This document shows positions 1 through 8,695 of a stretch of 64,000 nucleotides of DNA, one piece after another. Below the pieces are notes generated by a model. It ran no database searches. It worked only from the letters and a program-made list of their open reading frames with translations, and was not told where the DNA came from. The stretch lies in the NCBI RefSeq assembly GCF_023953965.1, contig NZ_JAMLIX010000001.1:868001-932000 (forward strand). Direction: 5' to 3'. Positions within the stretch are counted from its first letter, which is position 1, and each line of letters starts with the position of its first letter. Source of the stretch: Bosea sp. (in: a-proteobacteria). GTDB taxonomy: Bacteria > Pseudomonadota > Alphaproteobacteria > Rhizobiales > Beijerinckiaceae. Made by a program: the position numbers and the translations under genes.

Positions 1-1
1 G

Positions 2-334
2 CGGATGGACATGCTGCTCCTGCTCGCCGACCGTGAGACCAGCCTCGGCTTCGACGGTGCCGGCGACTTCTTCCTGGCCGATGACGGGCGGCTCACCCGG
101 CGCGGCGGCGCCGTGAGCGCTCCTCATATCTATGCCGGCGTCGCCATCCTGAAGCCGGAGCTCTTCACCGACACGCCCGAGGGGCCGTTCTCCCTCAACC
201 TGCTGTTCGACCGCGCCATTGCGCAGGGCCGCCTCTACGGCGAGCGGCTGGAGGGGCGCTGGCTGCATGTCGGCACGCCGGGCGCGATCGCCCCGGCCGA
301 GGCCGCCTTCGCCGCCCAGCCGGTCGATGCCTGA
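2..334 (+). CDS. Sugar-1-phosphate nucleotidyltransferase, C-terminal part (MurU-like)
   Basis: The gene enters from the left edge, so only about the last 110 residues are visible. The text DMLLLLADRETSLGFDGAGD followed by a FFLADDGRLTRR-like stretch and a late GRWLHVGTPGA segment matches the C-terminal half of nucleotidyltransferases of the MurU / mannose-1-phosphate guanylyltransferase type, which in Alphaproteobacteria usually lie directly upstream of addB. MurU activates N-acetylmuramate-1-phosphate with UTP during cell-wall recycling. The catalytic N-terminus is outside the window, so substrate specificity cannot be checked. Its stop overlaps the addB start by 8 bases (ATGCCTGA), which points to translational coupling. 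Confidence 0.75.
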   Translation, partial: RMDMLLLLADRETSLGFDGAGDFFLADDGRLTRRGGAVSAPHIYAGVAILKPELFTDTPEGPFSLNLLFDRAIAQGRLYGERLEGRWLHVGTPGAIAPAEAAFAAQPVDA

Positions 335-3300
335 GCTCAACCTGTTCAGCATCCCGGCCGGCGCCCCCTTCCTGGAGGTGCTGGCGCAGGCGATGCTCCA
401 CGGCCGGCTGGGACCGGTCCATGACCCGGCCGATCCCGCCGCTATGGCGCGGACCACGCTCTACCTGCCGACGCGCCGGGCCGCGCGCGCCTTCGCCGCG
501 ATCCTCGCCCAAAAGCTCGACGGCCGGCCGCTGCTGCTGCCGCGCATCGTCCCGCTCGGCGATCTCGACGAGGCCGAAACGGCGCTGATCGGCGCCGGCG
601 CCTGGGCGCAAGGGCGCGTCGCGCCTGTCGCGCCGTTCGAACGCCGCATGCTGCTGACGCGGCTCGTCGATGCCTGGGGCCGCAGCGCCAACCGCAGCCA
701 TCTGAGGCTCGACCCAGCCGAGCCCGCGCTGGTGCCGGCGACCCTGGCCGAAGCCTATGGGCTCGCCGGCGATCTCGCCGCCCTGCTCGACCAGATGCAG
801 ACGGAGGGCGTGCCCGTCGAAAGGCTGGCCACGCTCGATGCCGCCCGCTTCGACAAGGTCTGGCAGCTCAATGCCGGCTTCCTCGCCATTCTCGGCGAGG
901 CCTGGCCCGCAATCCTGGCCGAGCGCGGCGCCTGCGACCCGGCCGCCTTCCGAAACCGCATGCTCGCGGCCGAGCGTGACAGGCTCGTCGCCGGCGGCGC
1001 GACGGGGCCGATCATCGCCGCCGGCTCGACCGGAACGGTGCCCGCGACCGCACGGCTGCTCGCGGCGATCGCCCGGCTGCCGAACGGGGCCGTCGTCCTG
1101 CCCGGCATCGATCTCGGATTGGACCGGCGCGCCTGGGATGCGATCGCGAGGGAACCCGCGCCCTCGCATCCGCAGGCGGCCCTGCACCATCTGATGGAGA
1201 CGCTCCAGGCGGTCCGCGACGACGTGCGGGAACTGTCCGAGCCCGACCCTGCGCGCGCCGCGCGGGCCGCGCTGCTGCGCGAGGCGATGCTGCCGGCCTC
1301 GGTCACCGAGCTCTGGTCCGATGTCGCCGCCCGCGTCCCCGAGGCGATGGCGGCGGAAGGTTTCCGGGGCCTGCGCGTCGTCGAGGCCGCCGACGAGCGC
1401 GAGGAGGCGCTGATCGTCGCCATCGCGCTGCGCGAGACGCTGGAACGGCCCGGCGCCCATGCGGCGCTGGTGACGCCCGATCGCGGCCTCGCCGAGCGCG
1501 TCGCGGTCGAGCTCAGGCGCTGGGGCGTCGAGGTCGACGATTCCGCCGGCCTGCCGCTGGGACGCTGGCCGGCGGGCTCGCTCATGCGGCTGATCCTTGA
1601 AGCGGCGCTGGCACAGATGTCGCCGGCGACGCTGGTGCCGCTCCTCGCCCATCCGCTCTGCCGGCTGGGCCTGAGCCGCGAGGCGGTGACGCGCGGCGCG
1701 GCGGCACTCGAGATCGGGACATGGCGCGGCAACGCCGTCGGCCAGGGGCTGGCGGGTTTGCATGTCGCGCTCGGCCAATGGGGCGAGTTGCGGGAAGGAC
1801 GGCACGTACCCGGCCCGCGCAGGCGGCTCTCGGCGGATGGCCGGGCTGCCGCCACCACGCTGCTCAACGCGATCGAGCGTGCCGCCGCCCCGCTGCTCGA
1901 AGCGTTCTTTCTCGACGCGCCGTCGCTCGCGGCCGTTGCGGAGGCGGCCCGCGCGGCTGTCGCCGCCTTCAGCGCAGGCGAGGCCAGCGAGCCGCTCGCC
2001 TTCGTCGGCCCGGACGGGGAAGCGCTGTCGGCGCTGTTCGACGATCTCGCCGCCGCCGAGGCCGCGATGCCGCCGGGCGGGCGGGCGCAGGATTTCGTCG
2101 CGATCCTCGACGGCCTCATGAACGAGCGTGCCGTGACGCGCAAGGCGCCGGGCTATCCGCGCGTCGCGATCTGGGGGCTGCTCGAAGCGCGCCTGCTGGA
2201 GGCCGACCATGTCGTGCTCGGCGGGCTCACCGAGACCGTCTGGCCGCCGCAGACCGTGACCGATTCCTTCGTCAACCGGCCGATGCGCGCGGAGCTCGGC
2301 CTGTCGTCGCCCGAGCGCCGCATCGGCCAGACCGCGCATGATTTCGTCATGGCGGCCCTGGCGCGCGAGGTCACGCTGACGCGTCCGCGCAAGGCGGGCG
2401 AGGCCGAGACCATCGCCTCGCGCTTCTGGCAGCGCCTGCAGGCGGTGACGCCGCAGCCGGTCTGGGCGCAAGCCGTGAAGGAAGGCGCGAGGCTCAGGGC
2501 GCTGGCCGCCGCGCTGAGCGCGCCCGCGGATGCAAAGCCCGTCGCCCGCCCGGCGCCGCGCCCGCCGCGCGCGCTCCAGCCGCTCTCGCTCAGCGTCACC
2601 GAGGTCGAGACGCTCTATCGCGACCCCTACCAGATCCATGCCCGCAAGATCCTGAAGCTCGACGCGCTCGACGAGCTGGTGGCGGACCCGACCGCCCAGG
2701 ATCGCGGCAAGCTGCTGCACGGCATCGTCGAGGAGTTCACCACGACCTATCCGCAAGGGCTGCCGGCCGACGCCCATGGGCGGCTCGTCGAGATCGGCGC
2801 CCGGCTCTTCCGCGCCTATGACGACGTGCCGGAGGTGCGTGCCTTCTGGTGGCCGCGCTTCCTGCTCGCGGCCGGGCATTTCGTCGCCTGGGAGGAGCGC
2901 CGGCGCGGCGACATCGCCCGCGTCGGCGTCGAGCTCTTCACCGGCGCGAGCTTCCCGCTTGCGGACGGCGCTGCCTTTCGCCTGAGCGGCCGGGCCGACC
3001 GGGTCGAGCTGACACGCGAGCCAGCGCTCAGGATCATCGACTTCAAGACCGGCGCGCCGCCGAGCAAGGCGCAGGTGGAGAAGGGTTTCGCCCCGCAACT
3101 GACGCTCGAAGCGGAACTCGCCGCCCGCGCCGGCTTCGAGGGGCTCAGCGGTCCGGCGCCGGTCGCGGCGGTCCTCTACATGAAGCTCCACCACGATCCG
3201 AAGGGCTGGGCCAAGGACAAGCCCCTCGACTTTGACGACGAGACGCTGGCCGATGTCGCAGCGCGCCATCTCGAACGCCTGCTGGAATATCTCGACGCCC

Positions 3301-3434
3301 TGCGCTCCGGCCGCGAACCTTTCGTCTCGCGCCGCGCGCCGGACTATATCCGCTACGCCAGCCCCTACGATCACCTCGCCCGCGTCAAGGAATGGTCGGC
3401 CGCACCCGGCGGAGACGAGGGGGGCGAATCGTGA
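327..3434 (+). CDS. addB: Double-strand break repair protein AddB, alphaproteobacterial type
   Basis: This is the AddB subunit of the AddAB helicase-nuclease that resects double-strand breaks for RecA-dependent repair. I start it at the ATG that overlaps the upstream stop (protein begins MPELNLFSIPAG, 1035 residues); the in-frame ATG 108 bases further up lies inside the neighbour and encodes Arg/Ser-rich text unlike the family. The N-terminal part has inactivated-helicase features (LYLPTRRAAR, then RIVPLGDLDE). The central GGLTETVWPP region and the C-terminal RecB-type nuclease motif IIDFKTGAPP, followed by a glutamine helix (APQLTLEAEL), are clear. Its end overlaps addA by GTGA. Confidence 0.93.
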   Translation: MPELNLFSIPAGAPFLEVLAQAMLHGRLGPVHDPADPAAMARTTLYLPTRRAARAFAAILAQKLDGRPLLLPRIVPLGDLDEAETALIGAGAWAQGRVAPVAPFERRMLLTRLVDAWGRSANRSHLRLDPAEPALVPATLAEAYGLAGDLAALLDQMQTEGVPVERLATLDAARFDKVWQLNAGFLAILGEAWPAILAERGACDPAAFRNRMLAAERDRLVAGGATGPIIAAGSTGTVPATARLLAAIARLPNGAVVLPGIDLGLDRRAWDAIAREPAPSHPQAALHHLMETLQAVRDDVRELSEPDPARAARAALLREAMLPASVTELWSDVAARVPEAMAAEGFRGLRVVEAADEREEALIVAIALRETLERPGAHAALVTPDRGLAERVAVELRRWGVEVDDSAGLPLGRWPAGSLMRLILEAALAQMSPATLVPLLAHPLCRLGLSREAVTRGAAALEIGTWRGNAVGQGLAGLHVALGQWGELREGRHVPGPRRRLSADGRAAATTLLNAIERAAAPLLEAFFLDAPSLAAVAEAARAAVAAFSAGEASEPLAFVGPDGEALSALFDDLAAAEAAMPPGGRAQDFVAILDGLMNERAVTRKAPGYPRVAIWGLLEARLLEADHVVLGGLTETVWPPQTVTDSFVNRPMRAELGLSSPERRIGQTAHDFVMAALAREVTLTRPRKAGEAETIASRFWQRLQAVTPQPVWAQAVKEGARLRALAAALSAPADAKPVARPAPRPPRALQPLSLSVTEVETLYRDPYQIHARKILKLDALDELVADPTAQDRGKLLHGIVEEFTTTYPQGLPADAHGRLVEIGARLFRAYDDVPEVRAFWWPRFLLAAGHFVAWEERRRGDIARVGVELFTGASFPLADGAAFRLSGRADRVELTREPALRIIDFKTGAPPSKAQVEKGFAPQLTLEAELAARAGFEGLSGPAPVAAVLYMKLHHDPKGWAKDKPLDFDDETLADVAARHLERLLEYLDALRSGREPFVSRRAPDYIRYASPYDHLARVKEWSAAPGGDEGGES

Positions 3435-6400
3435 AGCCGGGCTGGATCGTCCCGCCGTTGACCGAGCAGCGCCAGGCGCAGGCCGCCGATCCCGGCCTCT
3501 CCGCCTGGGTCTCGGCCAATGCCGGCTCGGGCAAGACCCATGTGCTGGTCAACCGGGTGCTCAGGCTCCTGCTCGACGATGTCGCAGCCAGCCGCATGCT
3601 CTGCATCACCTATACCAAGGCGGCGGCCGCCAACATGGCGAACCGCATCTTCAAGGCGCTGGGGAACTGGGCGACGCTCTCCGACGCGGAACTCGGCCGG
3701 GCCCTGACCAACCTCACCGGCCGGGCGCCAAACGCGGCCGAACGGGCGAAGGCGCGCCGGCTGTTCGCACAGGCGCTGGAGACGCCGGGGAGCCTGCGCA
3801 TCGAGACCATCCACGCCTTCTGCACGCGCGTCCTGCAGGCGGCCCCCTTCGAGGCCAACGTGCCGCCCCGCTTCGAGGTCGCCGACGAGCCGGCGCAGGC
3901 CGAGATGCTGCGCGCCGCCCGCCGCGAGCTGCTCGCCCGCGTCGCGGCCGATCCGGAGGGGCCGGAAGCGCGCGCGCTCGACCTGCTCGCCAGGCTCGCC
4001 GCGCAGGATAGTTTCGAGTCGATGGTCCAGGAGGCGCTGCGCCAGCGCGCGCTGTTCAGCGACGAAGGCGGCCGCGCCCGCGATCCCGCCGCGGTCCGGG
4101 CCGGCATCGCCGCCTTCCTCGGCATCGCGCCCGATCTCGCCGCCGACGACGTCCGCTTCCGTTTCCGGGCGGAGCTGGCGACACTGCCGGGCCTTCCTGC
4201 GCTGATCGACGCGCTCCAGGCCGGCAGCGCCACGCGCCAGACCTTCGCGGCGACCCTGCGAACCCTGCTCGCCGGGCAGGACGACGGCAATCCGGTCGGG
4301 TTCTGCCGGCGCGGCTTCATCACCGAGGCCGGCACGGTCAACGCCAACATCCGCGGCAAGGGCAAGTCCGAGTTCGACGGCGCCTTGCTTGCGACCTTGG
4401 AAGCGCTCGCCGCCTGCCTGCTGGAGGCGGCCGAGCAGTTGAACGCCGTCGCGATCCGCGACCGCAGCGCGGCGCTCGCGCTGCTGGTGACGCGCATGCT
4501 CGCCTCCTACCAGCGCCAGAAGAGCCTGCGTTCGGCTCTCGACTATGACGACCTGATCGCGCGCACGCGCTCGCTGCTGGAGCGGGTCGAGGCCGCCTGG
4601 GTGCTCTACAAGCTCGATGCCGGGATCGACCACATCCTGCTCGACGAGGCGCAGGACACCGGCGAAGCGCAATGGGCGATCCTGCGCAAGCTCGCCGAGG
4701 AGTTCACCAGCGGCGGCGATCTTGCGGCAAAACCGCGCACCGTCTTCGTCGTCGGCGACGAGAAGCAGTCGATCTACGGCTTCCAGGGGGCGGCGCCCTC
4801 CGCCTTCGGCGAGGAGCGCCGCGCGCTCGGCCAGCGCATCCGGGCGGCGCAGCGGGCGTTCGAGTCGATCAGCCTCAACACCTCCTTCCGCTCGGCGCCG
4901 GACATCATGCAGGCGGTCGATGCCGTGTTCGCCCTGCCGGAGCATGCCCGCGGCCTCGTCTTCGACGGTGCGGCCCGGCCGGAGATCCACGACACGGTGC
5001 GCCGCAACGCGCCCGGAACCGTCGACATCTGGCCGCTCGCCGCCAACGACACGGGCAAGGCGCCCGATGCCTGGACGACGCCGGTCGACGCGCCGGAGCG
5101 GCGCAGCGGCACGGTGAAGCTCGCCTTGCGCATCGCCCGCACCCTGCGGCGCTGGCACGATGCCGGCCGCGACGATCTCGGCAACCGCTTCGCGGCCGGC
5201 GACGTCATGATCCTGCTGCGCCAGCGCGGCGGCCTGTTCGAGGCGATCGTCAAGGCGCTGAAGGATGCCGGCGTGCCCGTTACCGGCCGCGACCGGCTGA
5301 CGCTCGCCGAGCATCCGGCGGTGGAGGACCTGATCGTGCTCGGCCGCGCCCTGCTCCTGCCCGACGACGACCTGACGCTCGCCACCGCGCTCAAGACGCC
5401 GCTGATCGACCTTGACGACGACGATCTCCTGCGCCTCGCACCCGGCCGCGACGGTTCGCTGCGCGCCGCCTTGCGGGAGGCCGCCGCGAGCGAGCCGCGC
5501 TATGCCGCCGCCGAGGCGAAGCTCGTCCACTGGACGCGGGAGGCCGGGCGCTGCGGGCCGTTCCGCTTCTTCGCCGATCTGCTGGGCCCCGGCGGCGGGC
5601 GCAGCCTCGCGCTCGCCCGGCTCGGCGCGGAAGCGGGCGACGCGCTCGACGCCTTCCTCAACGCCGCGCTCGACCATGAGCGCCGCTACGGCCCTTCGCT
5701 CGCCGGCTTCCTCCAGCATGTCGCCGGCAGCGCGACGGATGTGAAGCGCGACCTCTCGGCCAGCGCCGGCGAGGTCCGCGTCATGACCGTGCACGGCGCG
5801 AAGGGGCTGGAGGCGAAGGTCGTCATCCTCGCCGATCTGGGGCCGGAGCCCGGTGCGCGGCGCCTGCCGAAGATCCTGGCCGTGCCGGCGCCGCCGGGCG
5901 GGCTCGTGCCGCTCTGGCCGCCGGCCGCGGCGGAGGATGTCCGGGCGACGGCCGCAGCCAAGGAAACCGTGATCGCGCAGATGGTCGAGGAGCATCACCG
6001 CCTGCTCTATGTCGCGATGACCCGCGCCGAGGACCGGCTGATCGTCTGCGGTGCGCAAGCCAGGGGCGAGGCGCCGCCGGGAAGCTGGTATGCGATGATC
6101 GAGCAGGGGCTGATGCAGTCGGAAGCCGGCCTGAAGCTCCTCGGCGAAGGCGAGGAGGCGACGGCGCGCTTCATGGTCTCGGCGCCGGTGCCGGCAACCG
6201 AGGCGAGCCGGCCGGAGGGCGAGGCCGCGCCCGTCGCCGTGCCGGATTGGCTGACCAGGCGGGTCGCGCGCGAGGCCGCGCCCCTGCCGCCGCTGAAGCC
6301 GTCGAGCGCCTTTTCCGCCGCCGATGGCGAGGAGCGGCCGGGCGACGGCCCCTTCCTGGCCGAGGCGGCGGCGGCCGGCCGGCTGGCGCATCTCCTGCTG

Positions 6401-6904
6401 CAGATCCTGCCGGGCGTTCCGGAAGCGCGCCGGCTCGCGACGGCGCAGGCGCTCGCCGAAGCGCGCGGCGCGGCCCTGGCGCCGGAGCGGCGCGTCCGCA
6501 TCGTCGCGGACGCCCTGCGCCTGCTGGCAGCTCCCGCCCTTGCCGGGCTGTTTGCCGCTGACGCCCTGGCGGAAGTGCCCGTGGCCGGTTCGATCCGGCT
6601 GCCGGATGGCGAGCCGCGCGCCGTCTCCGGGCGGATCGACCGCTTGGCGGTGACGGCGGAAAGCGTCATCGTCGCCGATTTCAAGACCTCCGCCCGGCCC
6701 CCGCGCGAGGCGGATGCGATTCCGCCCGCGACGATCGCGCAGCTTGCCGCCTATGCCGCGCTGATGCGGGAGATCTATCCGGGCCGGGCAGTCAGGGCGC
6801 TGGTGATCTATACAGCGAGCCTTTCCTGCTTCGAGCTCGACGCGGCCCGGCTCGACGCCGCGCTCGCAGGCCTCGCCGCGCCGCCGATGGATCCTCCGCC
6901 ATGA
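3431..6904 (+). CDS. addA: Double-strand break repair helicase-nuclease AddA
   Basis: AddA is the UvrD-like ATP-dependent helicase and nuclease subunit that pairs with AddB. With a GTG start overlapping the addB stop the protein has 1157 residues; an ATG 39 bases upstream, inside addB, is less likely. Walker A (ANAGSGKTH) lies near residues 29-37. Helicase motifs DEAQDT, VVGDEKQSIYGFQGA and a late VMTVHGAKGLEAKVV are all present, as is the C-terminal nuclease motif VADFKTSARPP with a downstream QLAAYAALM helix. Domain order and length are normal for the family. The gene ends in an ATGA overlap with the next reading frame, so murU-like, addB, addA and the DUF1345 gene are probably one coupled unit. 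Confidence 0.95.
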   Translation: MKPGWIVPPLTEQRQAQAADPGLSAWVSANAGSGKTHVLVNRVLRLLLDDVAASRMLCITYTKAAAANMANRIFKALGNWATLSDAELGRALTNLTGRAPNAAERAKARRLFAQALETPGSLRIETIHAFCTRVLQAAPFEANVPPRFEVADEPAQAEMLRAARRELLARVAADPEGPEARALDLLARLAAQDSFESMVQEALRQRALFSDEGGRARDPAAVRAGIAAFLGIAPDLAADDVRFRFRAELATLPGLPALIDALQAGSATRQTFAATLRTLLAGQDDGNPVGFCRRGFITEAGTVNANIRGKGKSEFDGALLATLEALAACLLEAAEQLNAVAIRDRSAALALLVTRMLASYQRQKSLRSALDYDDLIARTRSLLERVEAAWVLYKLDAGIDHILLDEAQDTGEAQWAILRKLAEEFTSGGDLAAKPRTVFVVGDEKQSIYGFQGAAPSAFGEERRALGQRIRAAQRAFESISLNTSFRSAPDIMQAVDAVFALPEHARGLVFDGAARPEIHDTVRRNAPGTVDIWPLAANDTGKAPDAWTTPVDAPERRSGTVKLALRIARTLRRWHDAGRDDLGNRFAAGDVMILLRQRGGLFEAIVKALKDAGVPVTGRDRLTLAEHPAVEDLIVLGRALLLPDDDLTLATALKTPLIDLDDDDLLRLAPGRDGSLRAALREAAASEPRYAAAEAKLVHWTREAGRCGPFRFFADLLGPGGGRSLALARLGAEAGDALDAFLNAALDHERRYGPSLAGFLQHVAGSATDVKRDLSASAGEVRVMTVHGAKGLEAKVVILADLGPEPGARRLPKILAVPAPPGGLVPLWPPAAAEDVRATAAAKETVIAQMVEEHHRLLYVAMTRAEDRLIVCGAQARGEAPPGSWYAMIEQGLMQSEAGLKLLGEGEEATARFMVSAPVPATEASRPEGEAAPVAVPDWLTRRVAREAAPLPPLKPSSAFSAADGEERPGDGPFLAEAAAAGRLAHLLLQILPGVPEARRLATAQALAEARGAALAPERRVRIVADALRLLAAPALAGLFAADALAEVPVAGSIRLPDGEPRAVSGRIDRLAVTAESVIVADFKTSARPPREADAIPPATIAQLAAYAALMREIYPGRAVRALVIYTASLSCFELDAARLDAALAGLAAPPMDPPP

Positions 6905-7560
6905 AGCTCCTGCCGCGCTCGCTCACCCTTCGCCCGCGCCTGCTGGCGGCGCTCGTCGCCGGCGCTCTGCCCGCCTTGCTGCTGCCGGGCGACTGGCGCT
7001 CGGCGACGCGGCTGCTCGTCGCCTGGGATGTCGGCGCGATCGCCTATCTGAGCCTGCTCGCCGCCACGATATTCGGCGAAACGGTCGACGAGATCCGGGC
7101 CCGCGCCGGAAGGGAGGACGAAGGCGCGCTCGCCATCCTCGTCATCGCCTGCCTCGCCACGAGCGCGAGCCTCGCGGCCATCGTGATCCAGCTCACCGGC
7201 ATCGGGGCCGAGCCGGCGGAGGTGCGCGGCGCGCATCTGGCGCTCGGCGCCGTCACGATCCTCTGCTCCTGGGCGCTGCTGCACGCCTTCTTCACGCTGC
7301 ACTATGCCGGCCTCTACTATCGCGGCGGCAAGGCCGAGCCCTGCCTCGATTTTCCCGGCGAGACCGAGCCGGCCTATGTCGATTTCCTGTATTTCGCCTA
7401 TACGATCGGCTGCACCTCGCAGACCTCCGACGTCGGCGTGACCACGCGCCAGGCGCGCGGCGTCGTGCTGGCGCATTCGGTCATGGCCTTCATCTTCAAC
7501 ACCTCGATCCTGGCGATGGCGGTCAATGTCGGGGCGAGCCTGGTTTCGGGCGGGTCGTGA
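6901..7560 (+). CDS. DUF1345 family membrane protein
   Basis: This 219-residue protein is mostly hydrophobic, with about five or six membrane segments (for example residues 14-28, 38-60, 76-100, 115-135 and the C-terminal 190-215). A conserved-looking YVDFLYFAYTIGCTSQTSD stretch precedes the last segment. The pattern fits DUF1345, a bacterial inner-membrane family of unknown function with an ion-channel-like YF.YTIG segment. It begins inside the addA stop codon (ATGA), so it is probably translated from the addAB messenger, but nothing links it functionally to DNA repair. It is followed by 109 bases and then trxA. Confidence 0.75.
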   Translation: MKLLPRSLTLRPRLLAALVAGALPALLLPGDWRSATRLLVAWDVGAIAYLSLLAATIFGETVDEIRARAGREDEGALAILVIACLATSASLAAIVIQLTGIGAEPAEVRGAHLALGAVTILCSWALLHAFFTLHYAGLYYRGGKAEPCLDFPGETEPAYVDFLYFAYTIGCTSQTSDVGVTTRQARGVVLAHSVMAFIFNTSILAMAVNVGASLVSGGS

Positions 7561-7588
7561 CGCGCCTCCCCCTTGCGGCGCGCGCGCC

Positions 7589-7617
7589 TTGACCGGAGGG
7601 GTCGGCGTTCATAGCTT
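7589..7617 (+). promoter_or_regulatory. Possible trxA promoter
   Basis: TTGACC and TAGCTT are separated by 17 bases in the gap between the DUF1345 gene and trxA, about 50 bases before the trxA start. The -35 element is good and the -10 element is weak (three of six consensus positions). This would let thioredoxin be made independently of the addAB messenger. The call rests on sequence resemblance alone. Confidence 0.3.
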
Positions 7618-7669
7618 CGCTGGCGAAGGGCGGCTTCGCCGCCCGCTGAAACCCGAAAGGCAGCCGGTC

Positions 7670-7990
7670 ATGGCAACGAGCAAGGTAACCGATCAGAGCT
7701 TCGAGGCCGACGTGCTGAAGGCGTCCGAGCCGGTCGTCGTCGATTTCTGGGCGGAATGGTGCGGCCCCTGCCGCATGATCGGCCCGGCGCTCGAGGAGAT
7801 CGCCACCGAGCTTCAGGGCAAGGTCAAGATCGTCAAGATGAACGTCGACGAGAATCAGCAGGTCCCGGCCCAGTTCGGCATCCGCTCGATCCCGACGCTG
7901 ATGCTGTTCAAGGACGGCAAGCTCGCCTCGCAGAAGGTCGGCGCCGCGCCCAAGAGCGATCTCTCGCGCTGGATCTCGGCCGCGGTCTGA
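7670..7990 (+). CDS. trxA: Thioredoxin
   Basis: This is a classic 106-residue cytoplasmic thioredoxin that reduces protein disulfides using electrons from thioredoxin reductase. The redox motif WCGPC sits at residues 30-34 and the cis-proline at residue 75 in RSIPTLMLF. I chose the ATG giving MATSKVTDQSFEADVL; the longer open frame upstream encodes unrelated text. Its position downstream of addAB is common in Alphaproteobacteria. A strong terminator follows 19 bases after the stop. Confidence 0.97.
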   Translation: MATSKVTDQSFEADVLKASEPVVVDFWAEWCGPCRMIGPALEEIATELQGKVKIVKMNVDENQQVPAQFGIRSIPTLMLFKDGKLASQKVGAAPKSDLSRWISAAV

Positions 7991-8009
7991 GCGGCCTGTG
8001 CATTCATCG

Positions 8010-8046
8010 AAAAAGGCCCGCCTCCTTGCCGGAAGCGGGCCTTTTT
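8010..8046 (+). terminator. Intrinsic terminator of trxA, bidirectional
   Basis: A perfect 12-base-pair stem (AAAAAGGCCCGC at 8010-8021 with GCGGGCCTTTTT at 8035-8046) encloses a 13-base loop. The run of T on the right and of A on the left means it can terminate transcription from both trxA and the convergent doxX-like gene, whose stop lies at 8060. Confidence 0.93.
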
Positions 8047-8059
8047 CGTGTCGGAGCCC

Positions 8060-8446
8060 TCAGCCCTTGCGGTTTTCGAGCGCGAAGGCGCCGGGACCAG
8101 CCGTGGCGATGTAGAGGAAGATGAAGCAGAACAGCATCGCCGCCTCGCCGCCGTTCAGCAGCGGAAAGAAGCTGCGCGGGCCATGGGCCATCCAGTAGGC
8201 GGCGGCCATCAGGCCCGACAAGACGAAGGCCGTCGGACGGGTCAGGAAGCCGACCAGGACAAGCGCGCCGCCGAAGACCTCGAGCACGCCCGCAACCCAG
8301 GGCAGCGACGCCACGGCCGGCAGGCTCGAGGTTGCCGCGGCCGGAAAGCCGAACAGCTTCTGCGTGCCGTGCGAGATGAAGGTCAGCGCTGTGGCGATGC
8401 GCAGCAGGGCGAGGGCATAGGGCTCGAAGCGGGAGAGAATCTGCAT
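8060..8446 (-). CDS. DoxX family membrane protein
   Basis: This is a 128-residue, four-helix membrane protein with the DoxX signature in order: LLRIATALTFISHGTQKLFGF, then PWVAGVLEVFGGALVLVGFLTRP, a YWMAHGP segment, and a final hydrophobic helix. DoxX-family proteins are small inner-membrane proteins linked to redox or quinone chemistry in some bacteria; the role of this one is unknown. The start is the ATG giving MQILSRFEPYALALL; a longer frame upstream lacks family similarity. It converges on trxA and shares its terminator, and is divergent from the penicillin-binding protein gene. Confidence 0.85.
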   Translation of the reverse strand: MQILSRFEPYALALLRIATALTFISHGTQKLFGFPAAATSSLPAVASLPWVAGVLEVFGGALVLVGFLTRPTAFVLSGLMAAAYWMAHGPRSFFPLLNGGEAAMLFCFIFLYIATAGPGAFALENRKG

Positions 8447-8695
8447 GCGGGGTCCTTGGTTCGCGGTTTGCGGAAGAATGATCGTGTGTCGCGCTTTTAG
8501 GCAAGTCGGTCCATTTTGCACAATATCCAAATCGACGAAGATTCGCTTGCGCGTTTGCAAGCCGGATCACGTTCCCGCGACGGCTGCTGGCCTGAAGCCG
8601 CATGGCAGGCTTTACGAACCCTTAAAAGCGCCATGTTTGAATCCTGAGTGACCTGACCGCATCGCGAGGCGGCATGGCGGCCGAAACGGGGCAGG

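Noticed and set aside
195..6391. Two very long minus-strand open frames (about 1059 and 1006 codons) opposite addB and addA
   Set aside because: They are shadows produced by high GC at third positions; the text is Arg/Gly/Glu-rich with no family motif, while the plus strand encodes clear AddB and AddA.
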